From positions 1,421,201-1,485,200 of the forward strand of contig NC_085094.1 of the NCBI RefSeq assembly GCF_963422355.1: a stretch of 64,000 nt of DNA. The letters are read 5' to 3'. The translations under genes and the position numbers were made by a program. Positions 54,480 to 64,000 of this stretch are shown piece after piece (positions within the stretch are counted from its first letter, which is position 1; every line of letters starts with the position of its first letter). Under the pieces are notes generated by a model. That model made no database searches, was not told the origin of the DNA, and saw only the letters and a program-made list of their open reading frames with translations. The DNA comes from Corticium candelabrum. Its lineage: Eukaryota; Porifera; Homoscleromorpha; Homosclerophorida; Plakinidae.

Positions 54480-57400
54480 CTAGATGTCTTGGTACTCTTC
54501 CAGTCTTGCTTTTGCCTTATCACATTCGTCTTTCTTCAACGGTTTGTTGTTCTCGTAATTCAACAAATTCTCAAGAGTTTTGTCCACAAAATTCCAATAT
54601 TTCAAATGAGGTTTTCTACAAACAGCCCATTCTTGAATCTGTTCTTCTGGCTCGTGTACTAAAGTTGGGTCAGGAACAATTGACTTCTTCCATGGACGAC
54701 AGTCATCGTAATAGTCAAGAAACTCTGACAGGCTTGAAAGCATCGGATCGTCACCTCTACCCCACATCATGCCTGCAGCGTCGGTGCTACGACACATGTC
54801 GAATACTGGATGCTTCCGATTACGCACACGGGTGCCATGAAAAGCAGGAAAAATATGATGAGCACAATTATGATCACTGTGCTCGTTCACGAGTGAGCAT
54901 TTTGAACCACAAAGTGGGCACTTTGCTCGACATCCTTCTATTTTTGTCCAAACTTGTTCACACTCGTCACTCATGCTGTTAGCTACTATTTCTTGCATAT
55001 TCCCAAGTACTTTGGTTAGCAGCTCACGCATAGTGGTCTTAAACCGTGTACAGAATACATCAATTCGTGCAATAGAAAAATTGGTCATTTGCGGAAATCT
55101 GACCAATCAGCCATCAGCAAGTTTGGAACACTAGCCGTCTCACTTAAGTCTTCAGCCCGGGTTTCCAGATAATCTTTAAAGTCATGAAGATGACCTGCAG
55201 TTGTTTGACAGCTTTGTTGCCACCTTACTGCAGTGTCCTCTACCATCTTGTACGTTTCTGAAACGCTATCTGTTAGTTTATGCTCATTGGTATCTATAGC
55301 TATCTGTTTGCGATTTGCAAACATCTGAATGAATAATTTTTTCAGATATGCGTTTACATTAATGCAATATTCCAACACCTCATCATAGTTGCCTCTTTTA
55401 AATGAGCTATGGTAAGCGCGTTCTGCTGTCTTCTCTGGATCCTGCATTTGCCGAAGAACTTAGTCACGAACCTCGGACGCGAATTCGTGCACTGTTATTT
55501 ACCCATACCTTTAACTGTTCATTATACTCGTCGGCACACTTTGCAGCGCGTTCCAGATCGTCAGCCTCGTTACTTGCTGTGGCAATAAAGGTTTCTCTCT
55601 TTTTTCTCTCTCATTCGTTCAAGTTCGTCTTCCTGTTCTGAAATGCGCTTTTCCTCAGCAGAGCAAACTACCTGATATGCTACTTGCTGCAAATTAACGA
55701 TACGATCGTTAGTAAATTGAGCTCGCTGTAGCTTCAGTCTCTCATGATGTGTAAACAACACGGATTCCAGCTGTTTAACCTCATTACAGGCAAAAGAACA
55801 ATATCTGTAACAATGTCTGTGTTACATTTGCCGTCTTGCGATTCGATCTTCTTCACGAACCCGTCTTGCAAATTTTTGCACTCTCGTCTTCATTTCGTGA
55901 ACTACGACGGAGTTTGAACCAATTAAATTTTTGTCTGACGTCTGTAAAACATGTCCCATGCTTTCTGGATCACAGTAGATTTTGTTTTGAGATACTTTTT
56001 AACCCATATATTGTCAATGCTGTTAACAAAGTCTGTTGATTTTGACAATGTAGTTAAACGAAAGGCAGAAGAGACGACGGCCAGTATCTCGTTATGTTGA
56101 TGTCTTTCCCAAACGTGGCGAAATATCGTCAAAACTTCTGCCTCAACATCTACGTTTGTCTTTCTTGTTTCTAGTAAACGTTTTCTATGCTTTGATTCAT
56201 ACTGCTTCCACAGGTTACCAAAGATCTTTGCTGCGTCAGACATGGACAATGACGATTGATATCCAGTACGCGTCAACTCTCCATCAAGTTGTACGTAGAA
56301 GTTTCGATCAAAAGCCTCTTTGTTAAGTCTGTGTTTAGCCAAATGCAGTTGTCTCAACCATGAGTAGGTGTGAATGTCATAAGCAGAAGACAACGGAGTT
56401 GCTAATTTGCAACGAAATTCTTTCTTTAGATCTTCGTTGTACTTCTTGGCTTGAGTGCGTTGCTCAAAGTAATGAACTAATTCTTCGTGCGTTGCTCTTT
56501 TCAAACTAGTTAGCTCAGACTGACACTCTTTGTCATACATTAGCACTGATGTCTCGTCTTTGACCGTTTGCAATCGTTCTGTGTGTTTCTTCACAACAAC
56601 TCTCGCTTGGTCATTGAACTTGTTTTCAGATTGTTTGACAAGAGAGGTCACGATTTCATTTATCTCTTTGTGAAGATGCAATTCATGAAGAGCTTTGTAA
56701 TGCAATAATGTGTAACCGTACTTAGTGAGTGTATTCCACACTATACAAGCGTGTCTATACCAGGTTATAAGAGGCTCACTGTCGTCAGGCGAATCTAACG
56801 TTAAACGATCACCGAGCGTAGACTGTAGTATCTTTTGGCGTAAGGCAATCGCTTCTTCAGAAAAAGCAGCAGACGATGATTCTACAGTTCGTTCTTCCTG
56901 TTTTACTTCAGAAAATGCACTTGGAAGAAGAAAGATAGCGTCATGCTTCAAAGACACGAGATCATCAAGATTTTTCTGTCCACTTCCCATTGCTTCTCTC
57001 AGCATCTTCCTCATCAGTGTTAGCGAATCGCTTTGTACTTTAGTGTTACGATCTCCCTGGTCTCTCAAAACGAACATCATTTCCGTTCGGATATCGCCCA
57101 CTTGCAAATAATCCATTGCGTATAAACAAACTTCTAACAATTCTTTCATTTAAGAAGAAATCTCTCCCTTATGGTTCACTATAACGGCATCTAACCGAAT
57201 CGAGAACTAGAAGATATCCTCCGTCCGATATGCGTACGAATGAAGCATACCGACCTTTCGTGCATCTTCCGCCCTTGTGGCACACCCACATCCAAACAAG
57301 TAATTGAGCAATGTAGACTTAGGAGAACTCTGCGCGCCTACAACAATAGGCAAGTCACTTCTGTTCTTCAACTCAACTCCTAGTTGTCCCATTACATCTT

Positions 57401-58761
57401 GTATAGACTTCCTTGCAGTCACCTGCAACGGAATTTCTCGAAGTAATTGCATAGGATAACCTTCCAACACACATTGCATATAAACTTGCTTACTTACCCG
57501 GGGATCTAGGCAAAGTTTGCTCAAATGATCATTGACTATTGTATCATCTTGTATCAAAGGAAAGTTCCATCATTTCAGTCCAAAAGGAGTCTATCGATAT
57601 ATCTAACTGATCTATGTGAAATTAAACTTCCTCCAGCTGACGTTTGACATCATCTATTCTGTGTTGACTCTGCATGCTGTTAACTTTCCGTTTGATCTGC
57701 GTTTCTACTTGATTCTAGTTGTTCCATTAGATTTCGTCTCTCTCTACAAAGAGGATTGATATATTCCGCTTTCCACAACTCCAAGTAATGTTGGAATTCA
57801 GCCAACTGATGGTGCTTTTCCTCTGACACAAGACTAATGAATAGTTCGACTGGATGAGATATCTTGGAAAGTGTTTGCCGTCGAGTCTCCAACTCTCTCA
57901 TCTCTTGTCCTAAATTTGCTAATTCTGCGTGAATTTCACCTCTATTCCCTTTATGTCCGATTTCCTGAAGTTCTTTCTCCTGGTGGCTATTTTTTGCCAT
58001 AGATGCGTAAATTGCTGTTAGAGGAAAGAGACGGTTAGCAAGCTCGCCTTTCTTCGGATTACTTGCTTCAAGAGCTTCAAAAGTTTCTCTTTCTAAGAAA
58101 GAAAATCCGTCTAATTGCCTACTACATTGCGTTCTGTAAGGAACTAAGGCCTGACCTTGTTCGGTTTAACAGGACACAAAACGCCTTTGAATAACTTGCG
58201 AGAATGGCAATAGTTGTTTGAGTTTGCAAAATATTGGTGTTATTTGATCTCTAACACATATGACAGTAACTTTCGCTGCCCTTTTGTATGGCATTTGTCA
58301 AGGTCTTCGACGAGCATAACTTCTGCTATTCTATTAGGAGGGATCTCTCTTAACGATTGACTAATTGATGACGATTGTTGAAGAGTATTGGACATTTCAG
58401 AACTGACAGAGACATTACGAACAAAATGGACAACCTCTGCGTTTGTGGAATGAAGATTACAACTGTTTAGTAAGAACGATCGTAAGCTGTCACCAAGAGA
58501 ACCGCCAGGACAAAAATCATTAGCAGTCACTTGAACAAGTACTAGTGCTGCGACCGAGCAAAGAGTGGACAAAGCATAACGAAACGTTTCCTCATTTGTA
58601 AACCCGTGAACATCGGCTAAATTGAGACCGCAAGGAACGCTAGATTTGACGTTAAGTGCAAGATCAATAGAAGGGGAATGATATAAGCCGACATCAGCTT
58701 TGGCAGAACACACATCGAAAGAATCAAAACTCAATGACGTAGTCCCTAGTTGTCCTTCCAA
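54480..58761 (-). pseudogene. VLIG/GVIN1-like very large GTPase, N-truncated and decayed
   Basis: Minus-strand blocks in order: 58761-58240 (GLNLADVHGF...ALSTLCSVAALVLVQV), a helical linker (58230-57680, FLERETFEALEASNP...MRELETRRQTLSK), the G domain (57557-57207, VVGAQSSPKSTLLNYLFG; ~57215 YLLVLDS; VIVNHKGE ~57190), a long helical region (57149-55923; SVLMYDKECQSELTSLKRATHEEL), further helical/coiled-coil pieces (55900-55085) and the C-terminal CPLCGSKCS...HNCAHHIFPAFHG zinc-like block (54480-55106) typical of VLIG proteins. VLIGs are interferon-inducible, dynamin-like cytosolic GTPases in vertebrates; invertebrate roles are unclear. Lesions: P-loop Gly replaced by Pro, a frame change and deletion that removes most of the switch region after LDS, TAA at ~57150, frameshifts near 58280, 58150 and 55900-55450. 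Confidence 0.65.
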
Positions 58762-59400
58762 CTTCCCTCTGCAGTACGTCTTTCTTCTGCAGTAAGTTTT
58801 TGTTTACGTAGACCGTCGTCTCGAATGCCAACAACTACTCGGTCTCTCAGTATGTCATCCTGCTTTGGACCGTACTGGCACGTTTTCGCTAGCTCCTTTA
58901 GGGCAGTAATATCTTGATCGAACGCCTCACCTTCCGCTTGTGCACGCCCATTGAGCATGAACCTCTCATAGATGATATTCGTTTCACCCAAACGGTGATT
59001 CTCTACTAGTCGTAGAACAATGTTCAGGTTTGCCTTGTCCTCCTCTTTCTCGAATGGGAGTGCATTGTAGATCCTCAAGGCTTCCTGTCCGACACATGTG
59101 ATGAATGTTGCAATCCAATCTTGTGCAGGCTGTTTTTCAGATTGGAGAGTAGTTCATACGATTGCCACAGTTGTTTCCACTCTCGCCACGTCTGCCCCAC
59201 ATTTCCAGTAAGGCATAACGATCTGGGAAGTGGTATTCTTCCAAGCATTGGCATCGGTTAATACTGCTGATTGATACCCGTTCGTGCATTCACAGTCTCG
59301 TGACGTTGCTCTTCAACGACGACTTCGTCTTGTCTCTGGTCTCTGCCGTCGGTACGTATACGAATCAAGCGTTTCGACTATCGACCACTCTTGACACCAT
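58746..59400 (-). pseudogene. gag fragment of an LTR retrotransposon
   Basis: Minus strand: WREWKQLWQSYE (~59190-59150), then in another frame DWIATFITCVGQEALRIYNALPF (~59120-59060) and YERFMLNGRAQAEGEAFDQDITALKELAKTCQYG...RDRVVVGIRD (58970-58800). This is the capsid-like gag of Ty3/gypsy elements. It stops abruptly at ~58746 against the VLIG remnant; zinc knuckle and pol are missing. Confidence 0.65.
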
Positions 59401-59401
59401 G
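59387..59401 (-). other. Primer binding site of the gag fragment's element
   Basis: TGGTGTCAAGAGTGG on the minus strand directly follows an LTR-like end ...TGTTACA. It resembles the TGGTGTCAGAAGTGG site common in metazoan gypsy elements. Confidence 0.6.
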
Positions 59402-59519
59402 TAACATGCAGGCCGAGGTCTGTATACGTACACAGGATTGTGTATAGCAAAATCTATTATCTACGTGTGTATCATCATATTATATGTTTGACATTAACAA
59501 TAAGATTCCACCTCTTACA
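59402..59519 (-). repeat. Probable 5' LTR of the gag fragment's element
   Basis: About 118 bp from TGTGTAAGAGG to TGTTACA on the minus strand, ending at the primer binding site. No partner LTR is in the window, so boundaries rest on the TG...CA ends and the PBS. Confidence 0.45.
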
Positions 59520-59532
59520 CAAGCTTTCAGTT

Positions 59533-60290
59533 CACTGGCGAAGTGTGGTCCTCAAGTTTGGGGTCTACTAAATTAGACCGCAAACCACGCCCATTTTCTA
59601 CTTTTCTAGTATTAATTTTAGGTTACAAGTAAAATGTGGGACTGAGTATCATCAGTGTGCGTATAAAGGAGTGGAAACACTGTTACTGTCCGTGCCAAAA
59701 ATGTTTTCATGGCTCGCTGCGATCGTCAAAATTAAATGGCATCTCGATGGCAATAGAATGTAGGAGACCAATTCAGTGCAAACGACGTGGAAAAATTTAG
59801 CATTTCGTAATATAGCGAGCAATATAGGTGTAGCTATAGTTTTTAATTAATATACCTGTGGAGAAAGTACTGTGAAGCGCAAGAAATCACTAGGTAGCGG
59901 AGCCGCAGGAGATTCGATTCTCCGGTCAATCGGGTTGTCGACCCTAATTAGCTAGACTTACTTGACAGATAGGCTACTGCATGCCTTTTTGATGCGGTCT
60001 TCTTTGACTCTGCCATTGCCGAATAGCGACGTCTCAAATAAGTGATGGCCATGCGTACGTTAAGTGTCCACGACTTGTCGACACGGTTTTATCATACTGA
60101 AATGAAGATGTGTATTGTCACAGAGATATAAAGTTAACGTCGTCGTCGATCATCAACATACTACTCTGTGATTAAGCGGACTGTCACTGTTTAGTAACTT
60201 AAAATTATAGTTCTGCTTGAAGCGAAGTGACACGCCCAAAATGTTTGGGAGGCTTAGCCTCCCCCAGTCCCCCCCGACGCTACGCCGGTG
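59533..60290. mobile_element. Non-autonomous TIR element, copy 2
   Basis: Diverged copy of 52544-53387 with ends CACTGGCG.../...CGCCGGTG and 7-bp duplication TTCAGTT (59526-59532, 60291-60297). It lies inside repeat copy C: the AAGCTTTCAGT before it continues after it as in the uninterrupted copy A (12311-12325). Shared internal anchors with copy 1: GGAGTGGAAACACTGTTACTG and AGCGGACTGTCACTGTTTAG (each cited as 20 bases or fewer). Confidence 0.78.
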
Positions 60291-61480
60291 TTCAGTTAAT
60301 GTTCAAAGTATGCATGCTTCTTTGAGAGACTAAACCTCTGCAACCGCTAGAGATTGAGGCAAAGATTCTAAGGTCAACCCTAGATACTACACATTTTGCG
60401 ATTTTTGAATATCTAATTATAAATTTGGTAATTTTAGGTATAGTTGTAGGCGGTATACATGATGAACGTCCTCGTCTACACTTTTTAATGAATCTTAATT
60501 TGCAATATCTTCCTGTCCGAGTTGGCATGCGCTGTTTGGTGGCATTCGGAGATTGTGTCTCGCAACTAATATGTCATCCTCTAGATACGTACTTACACTA
60601 AACATTAGGATATACATTATAAGAAAATAGAGCGCCCTTTGCTCAAATGTTACGTCAACTAACCTGGCAATGTATTAAGATTATTTATCCATGCATCTGC
60701 ATGCTCTTGCTTCTATTTGACACCTCGGAGTAAGCATGTGTACACCAGTAAAAAAGTGTAAAAGACGTCATTGCTATTTCCAATGACCCGTATGCAATAA
60801 AACTATTTCACACCAAAGCAACTCTAAACTTAACGTTTGGCTGCAGCAAATGACTCCATTTCATCAGCAATGTTAGATATGTAGTCGACAACGATATGTA
60901 TAAGAAAGGATCACTGAATCTCTTTCGGAAGTAGAGTTTAGGTTAGGAAAGAGTTTTCGTTAAAGTTCAAGCACGAAGCAACGCTTCTATTAGTCAGACT
61001 GAAAAGTCTCGTAGGTAAGATCTGTAAATTTCGCAACAGACATAAATTAATATCAATAACTAACAATAGATAAATTCAATTAATGAGAACCTGTCTCCTC
61101 CTCTTCAGTCTGTTGTTCCTGAACTGCGTTGGGTTGTGAGTAAGCTGTGTTTGCTGTCAAAGTATCACGCAACGCAGCCTTTGCAGATTCGGACACTTCC
61201 GTACGCTCTTCTACGGCAGCGTATACAGGCTCGGAATGCGAACCTTCCCCATTGAAAAACATGCCGTAAAGCCTGCTGGAGGTCAAAGTTTCATTGCCTA
61301 AGGCAGTAGTCAGGATATAAATTAAAGTAATTGCCGCCACAACGGTGTATTCTTGAAAAACTACCTTGTGTTGTAGAGAGTTCTTTCAGTTTTATTGAAG
61401 ATGTGCCAGGCCCAGCCAAATATTTAGACTGCACAATCACAAAAATATTAGATCATTAGATAAATTGTACAGAAGCGTGC
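60291..61480. repeat. Dispersed repeat, copy C
   Basis: Diverged full-length counterpart of 12318-13475, same orientation, again ending at CATTAGATAAA and passing into CA satellite. Confidence 0.75.
61080..61370 (-). CDS. Conserved short ORF of the dispersed repeat (copy C)
   Basis: Open reading of ~95 codons: HKVVFQEY, a hydrophobic TVVAAITLIYILTTALG (possible TM segment), NETLTSSRLYGMFFNGEG, then EERTEVSESAKAALRD...TANTAYSQPNAVQEQ and an acidic QTEEEETGSH end. Protein identity with copy A is high in the tail. A possible acceptor (TGCCTTAG) lies just before GCAATGAAAC. It may be a genuine last exon of a membrane protein spread by segmental duplication. No family recognised. Confidence 0.4.
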   Translation of the reverse strand, partial: HKVVFQEYTVVAAITLIYILTTALGNETLTSSRLYGMFFNGEGSHSEPVYAAVEERTEVSESAKAALRDTLTANTAYSQPNAVQEQQTEEEETGSH

Positions 61481-61484
61481 GTGC

Positions 61485-61517
61485 ACACACACACACACAC
61501 AGACACACAGACACACA

Positions 61518-61581
<64 letters not shown>

Positions 61582-61795
61582 GTGACACACGCTACAGCAC
61601 AGCACAGCACAGCACAGCACAACACACTACATACACACCACACTACATGCATACCACACTACATACAAACCACACCACACCACACCACACCACACACACC
61701 ATACCACTCAAAATCACACACATCACATACACCATACTACACCATAGCGCACACCACACACCACAGTACACCACATACACCAGACCACACCAGAA

Positions 61796-61856
<61 letters not shown>

Positions 61857-61896
61857 ACACCACCACACATTACAGCACATCATGCACCACATCACA

Positions 61897-61969
<73 letters not shown>

Positions 61970-62755
61970 GACACGTGCCACAGCTCAGCGCAGCACAACA
62001 CAGAAAACTATATACACACCACACTACATACGCACCGCACCACACCACACACACCACACACCACACCACACCACACCACACCACACCACATGCACCACAC
62101 CACACGACACCACACCACATACCAGACCACACACCACACCACACCATCACACACCACATCACACCACCACACACCACATCACACCACCACACATCACAGC
62201 ACACAACACCAGGCCACATACCAGATCACACATCACACCACATCACATTGCACACCACACCTACCACCACAAACCACACCTACCACCACAAACCACACCA
62301 CACCACAGCACTCCACACATTACACCACACCACACCAGATCACACTACACCACACCACATCACACACCACACAACACTACCACACACCACACTAACACGC
62401 AGCACATCAAACTACACCACACCAGACCACACATCACACCACACGACAACAGACCACACACCAGATCACACTACACCACACCACATGACACACCACACCA
62501 CAACACATCACACACCACACCACCACACACCAGACCAAACCACACCAGACCACACCAGACCACGCCACACTACACAACACAGCAAGTACACTACACACCA
62601 CAGCAAGTACACTACACACCACACACCACACCACACTACACCAGACCACACACCAGACCACACACACCACACCAAACTTCATCACACACCACACCACACC
62701 ACCCACCACACCACACCACGCCACACCACACCACACCACACCACACTCGTGTACT
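61485..62755. repeat. Compound CA / CAGCA / CCACA satellite
   Basis: Like 13476-14105 but longer: several CA blocks (61487-61580, 61803-61855, 61898-61968), a short CAGCA run (~61592-61620) and ~700 bp of diverged CCACA/ACCAC pentamers. His/Thr-rich ORFs up to 381 codons across it are artefacts of periodicity. Confidence 0.95.
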
Positions 62756-62870
62756 TTGCACAGGAACATACACCATTGTCTATATATACTAGAATTTTAA
62801 AAACTTTTCCTCTGAAAAAAAAGAAATTGATGTAAGGATTGTATAAAAAGTAACATAAACAAGATATATA

Positions 62871-62976
62871 GATAATATGAACCAAAGCCAGACATCATTA
62901 GTAAATCCTACCAACCCCCACATTCCCTACATTTGGGAGTTGGAAGGATTCACTAATGATTTCCGGCTTTGGTTCA

Positions 62977-62983
<7 letters not shown>
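62871..62983. repeat. 113-bp hairpin (MITE-like)
   Basis: GATAATATGAACCAAAGCC (62871) and GGCTTTGGTTCATATTATC (to 62983) are perfect complements; pairing continues inward (CATTAGT/ACTAATG, AATCCT/AGGATT, CCAAC/GTTGG), leaving a loop of ~20 bases. Non-coding. Confidence 0.85.

Positions 62984-63011
<28 letters not shown>
62980..63011. repeat. (TATC)n microsatellite
   Basis: About eight TATC units directly after the hairpin and directly before the open non-LTR fragment. Confidence 0.9.
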
Positions 63012-63012
63012 A

Positions 63013-64000
63013 CCTGCAGCATTCCTTGCAGCATGGTCTAACACCTTTCAACAGCTTCCCAAACGGTTTCTCACTTTTTCGAGTTATTCTCCATCTTTTC
63101 TAGGGAAGGTTCTTACGAACCTCCCTCTAGGTCATCAACTCACTGACTCTCATAAGAAACTGCTATCCATCTTGGAAAGCGGCTGTGATTACGCTCACTT
63201 ATCTCTAGAGGACTTGCTGACAGAACCTGACAAGCTACAGCACAGACTTACTTCAGCTATTAATCAAGGCAGAGAGGCAACTTTGCTAGCCTTGTCTATC
63301 GATGACCAGTGTTCTGCTCGTTTGAGATCTGTTGCAGGAAAGGAAGCTGGAGCTTGGCTTCACGCAATCCCATCCGACGATGAGCTCGCTATTGAAACTC
63401 GCGAATATCGCTTAGCGGCTTATTTACGCTTGGGCTTGCCTATATTTGGTCAATGGGCAGTCACCTGTGATTGTGGAGCTACAGTAGACGAAGGTGCATA
63501 CCACCTCTTGACATGCAAGCGTCACGGTGGCCCAATTTGGCAGCACGACTTCATTGTCTCGGCCTGGTGCAGGTGTCTAAATTCAGCTGATGTTCTCCAC
63601 AAGAAGGAAGTGCGCAACCTCTATGTCGACAGCCTTGGTCGCCCGGATATTGTGACCTTTGACTCAGGTAGCTTGACCAATGCTGAGATAGATGTCTCGC
63701 TAGCTCATCCCTACAACAAGGAGGTGGTTAGCTCTAGTGCTAAAGTGACTGGCCATGCCTCCCTTGTTCGAGAACAACACAAGAAAGAGAAGTACAAGCA
63801 ATTTCACCATCCAGGAGGACAACGTCCAGATGTCATCCCCTTGGTACATGAACATTTTGGGAGATGGGGCAAGGAAGCCATTAACTTCCTCAAGTCCCTA
63901 GGGGATCGCTCCAAGGATGAATATGGTCAATACAACAAAAAGGATTTTATGTCAGTGTCTAGACGCCGGATTAGCGTTGCACTTCAGAAAGGCAATGCTA
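63013..64000 (+). CDS. Non-LTR retrotransposon C-terminus with zinc motif and endonuclease-like region, open at window end
   Basis: Open for 329 codons with no stop and running off the window. Contains AGAWLHAIPSDDELAIE, EYRLAAYLRLGLPIFG (~63406-63452), a CDCGATVDEGAYHLLTC zinc motif (~63469-63520), GRPDIVTFD (~63637-63660) followed 14 residues later by AEIDVSLAHP. A CCHC-type motif followed by RPD...D is the order of the restriction-like endonuclease end of RT polyproteins. No RT core is seen, so the left end at the TATC run is probably a 5' truncation. It is unbroken, unlike most elements here. Start codon not determinable. A host-derived protein is less likely. Confidence 0.55.

Noticed and set aside
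56725..57111. 128-codon plus-strand ORF
   Set aside because: Antisense shadow of the VLIG helical region.
61647..62792. 381-codon His/Thr ORF and similar ORFs in both satellites
   Set aside because: They exist only because CA and CCACA repeats lack stop codons in several frames on both strands; no protein-like composition.

Overview
This is eukaryotic, most likely invertebrate metazoan DNA. It has spliced genes with short introns and consensus GT/AG sites, Ig and fibronectin-III receptor exons, a very-large-inducible-GTPase relative, Helitrons, Ty3/gypsy, PIF/Harbinger, hAT and non-LTR elements, and many microsatellites. The mix resembles a sponge or cnidarian genome, but nothing in the window fixes the phylum. 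There is no bacterial operon, CRISPR array or phage.

Layout: (1) 0-5 kb holds two apparently intact genes: an intronless DUF6589-type protein with a polyglutamine run and a C2H2 finger (+), and convergent to it a two-exon RecQ-like helicase (-). (2) 6.1-10.8 kb is a decayed copy of a large multicopy metazoan gene family whose motifs recall the FEN1/XPG (PIN-fold) nucleases. (3) 11.0-16 kb has the start of a putative secreted protein (-), copy A of a dispersed repeat ending in a pentanucleotide/CA satellite, and the 3' part of a damaged FN3/Ig transmembrane receptor (-). (4) 17-22.8 kb is a nest: a very young Ty3/gypsy element with near-identical LTRs sits in the 3' UTR of a 5'-truncated non-LTR retrotransposon, whose AAT tail abuts a tRNA-like SINE head. 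(5) 23.05-23.6 kb is a small three-exon gene of unknown function. (6) 23.7-37.8 kb is a Helitron graveyard (-), split by an older LTR element with only ~100-bp LTRs. (7) 38-40.3 kb contains a 98-bp tandem array carrying E2F-like palindromes next to a ~2-kb foldback element. (8) 40.5-50 kb has repeat copy B, two non-LTR remnants, and a degenerate Ty3/gypsy remnant interrupted by a two-gene PIF/Harbinger transposon with TTA target duplication. (9) 50-54 kb holds a hairpin, a hAT 3' fragment and a small TIR element. (10) 54.5-58.8 kb is a decayed VLIG-like GTPase gene joined to an LTR-gag fragment. (11) 59.5-62.8 kb has a second copy of the small TIR element inserted in repeat copy C with its satellite. 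(12) The right end carries a non-LTR retrotransposon C-terminus that is open to the window edge.

Most of the window is transposon-on-transposon strata that can be ordered by target-site duplications. Apparently intact host genes are the DUF6589 gene, the RecQ gene, the 125-aa three-exon gene and perhaps the signal-peptide gene. No set of neighbouring genes looks like a functional gene cluster. The best candidates for something undescribed are the FEN-like motif set in the 6-10.8 kb family, the E2F-like array beside the foldback element, and the short conserved ORF carried by the satellite-tailed repeat. Family assignments are from recognition of motifs; no database was consulted.
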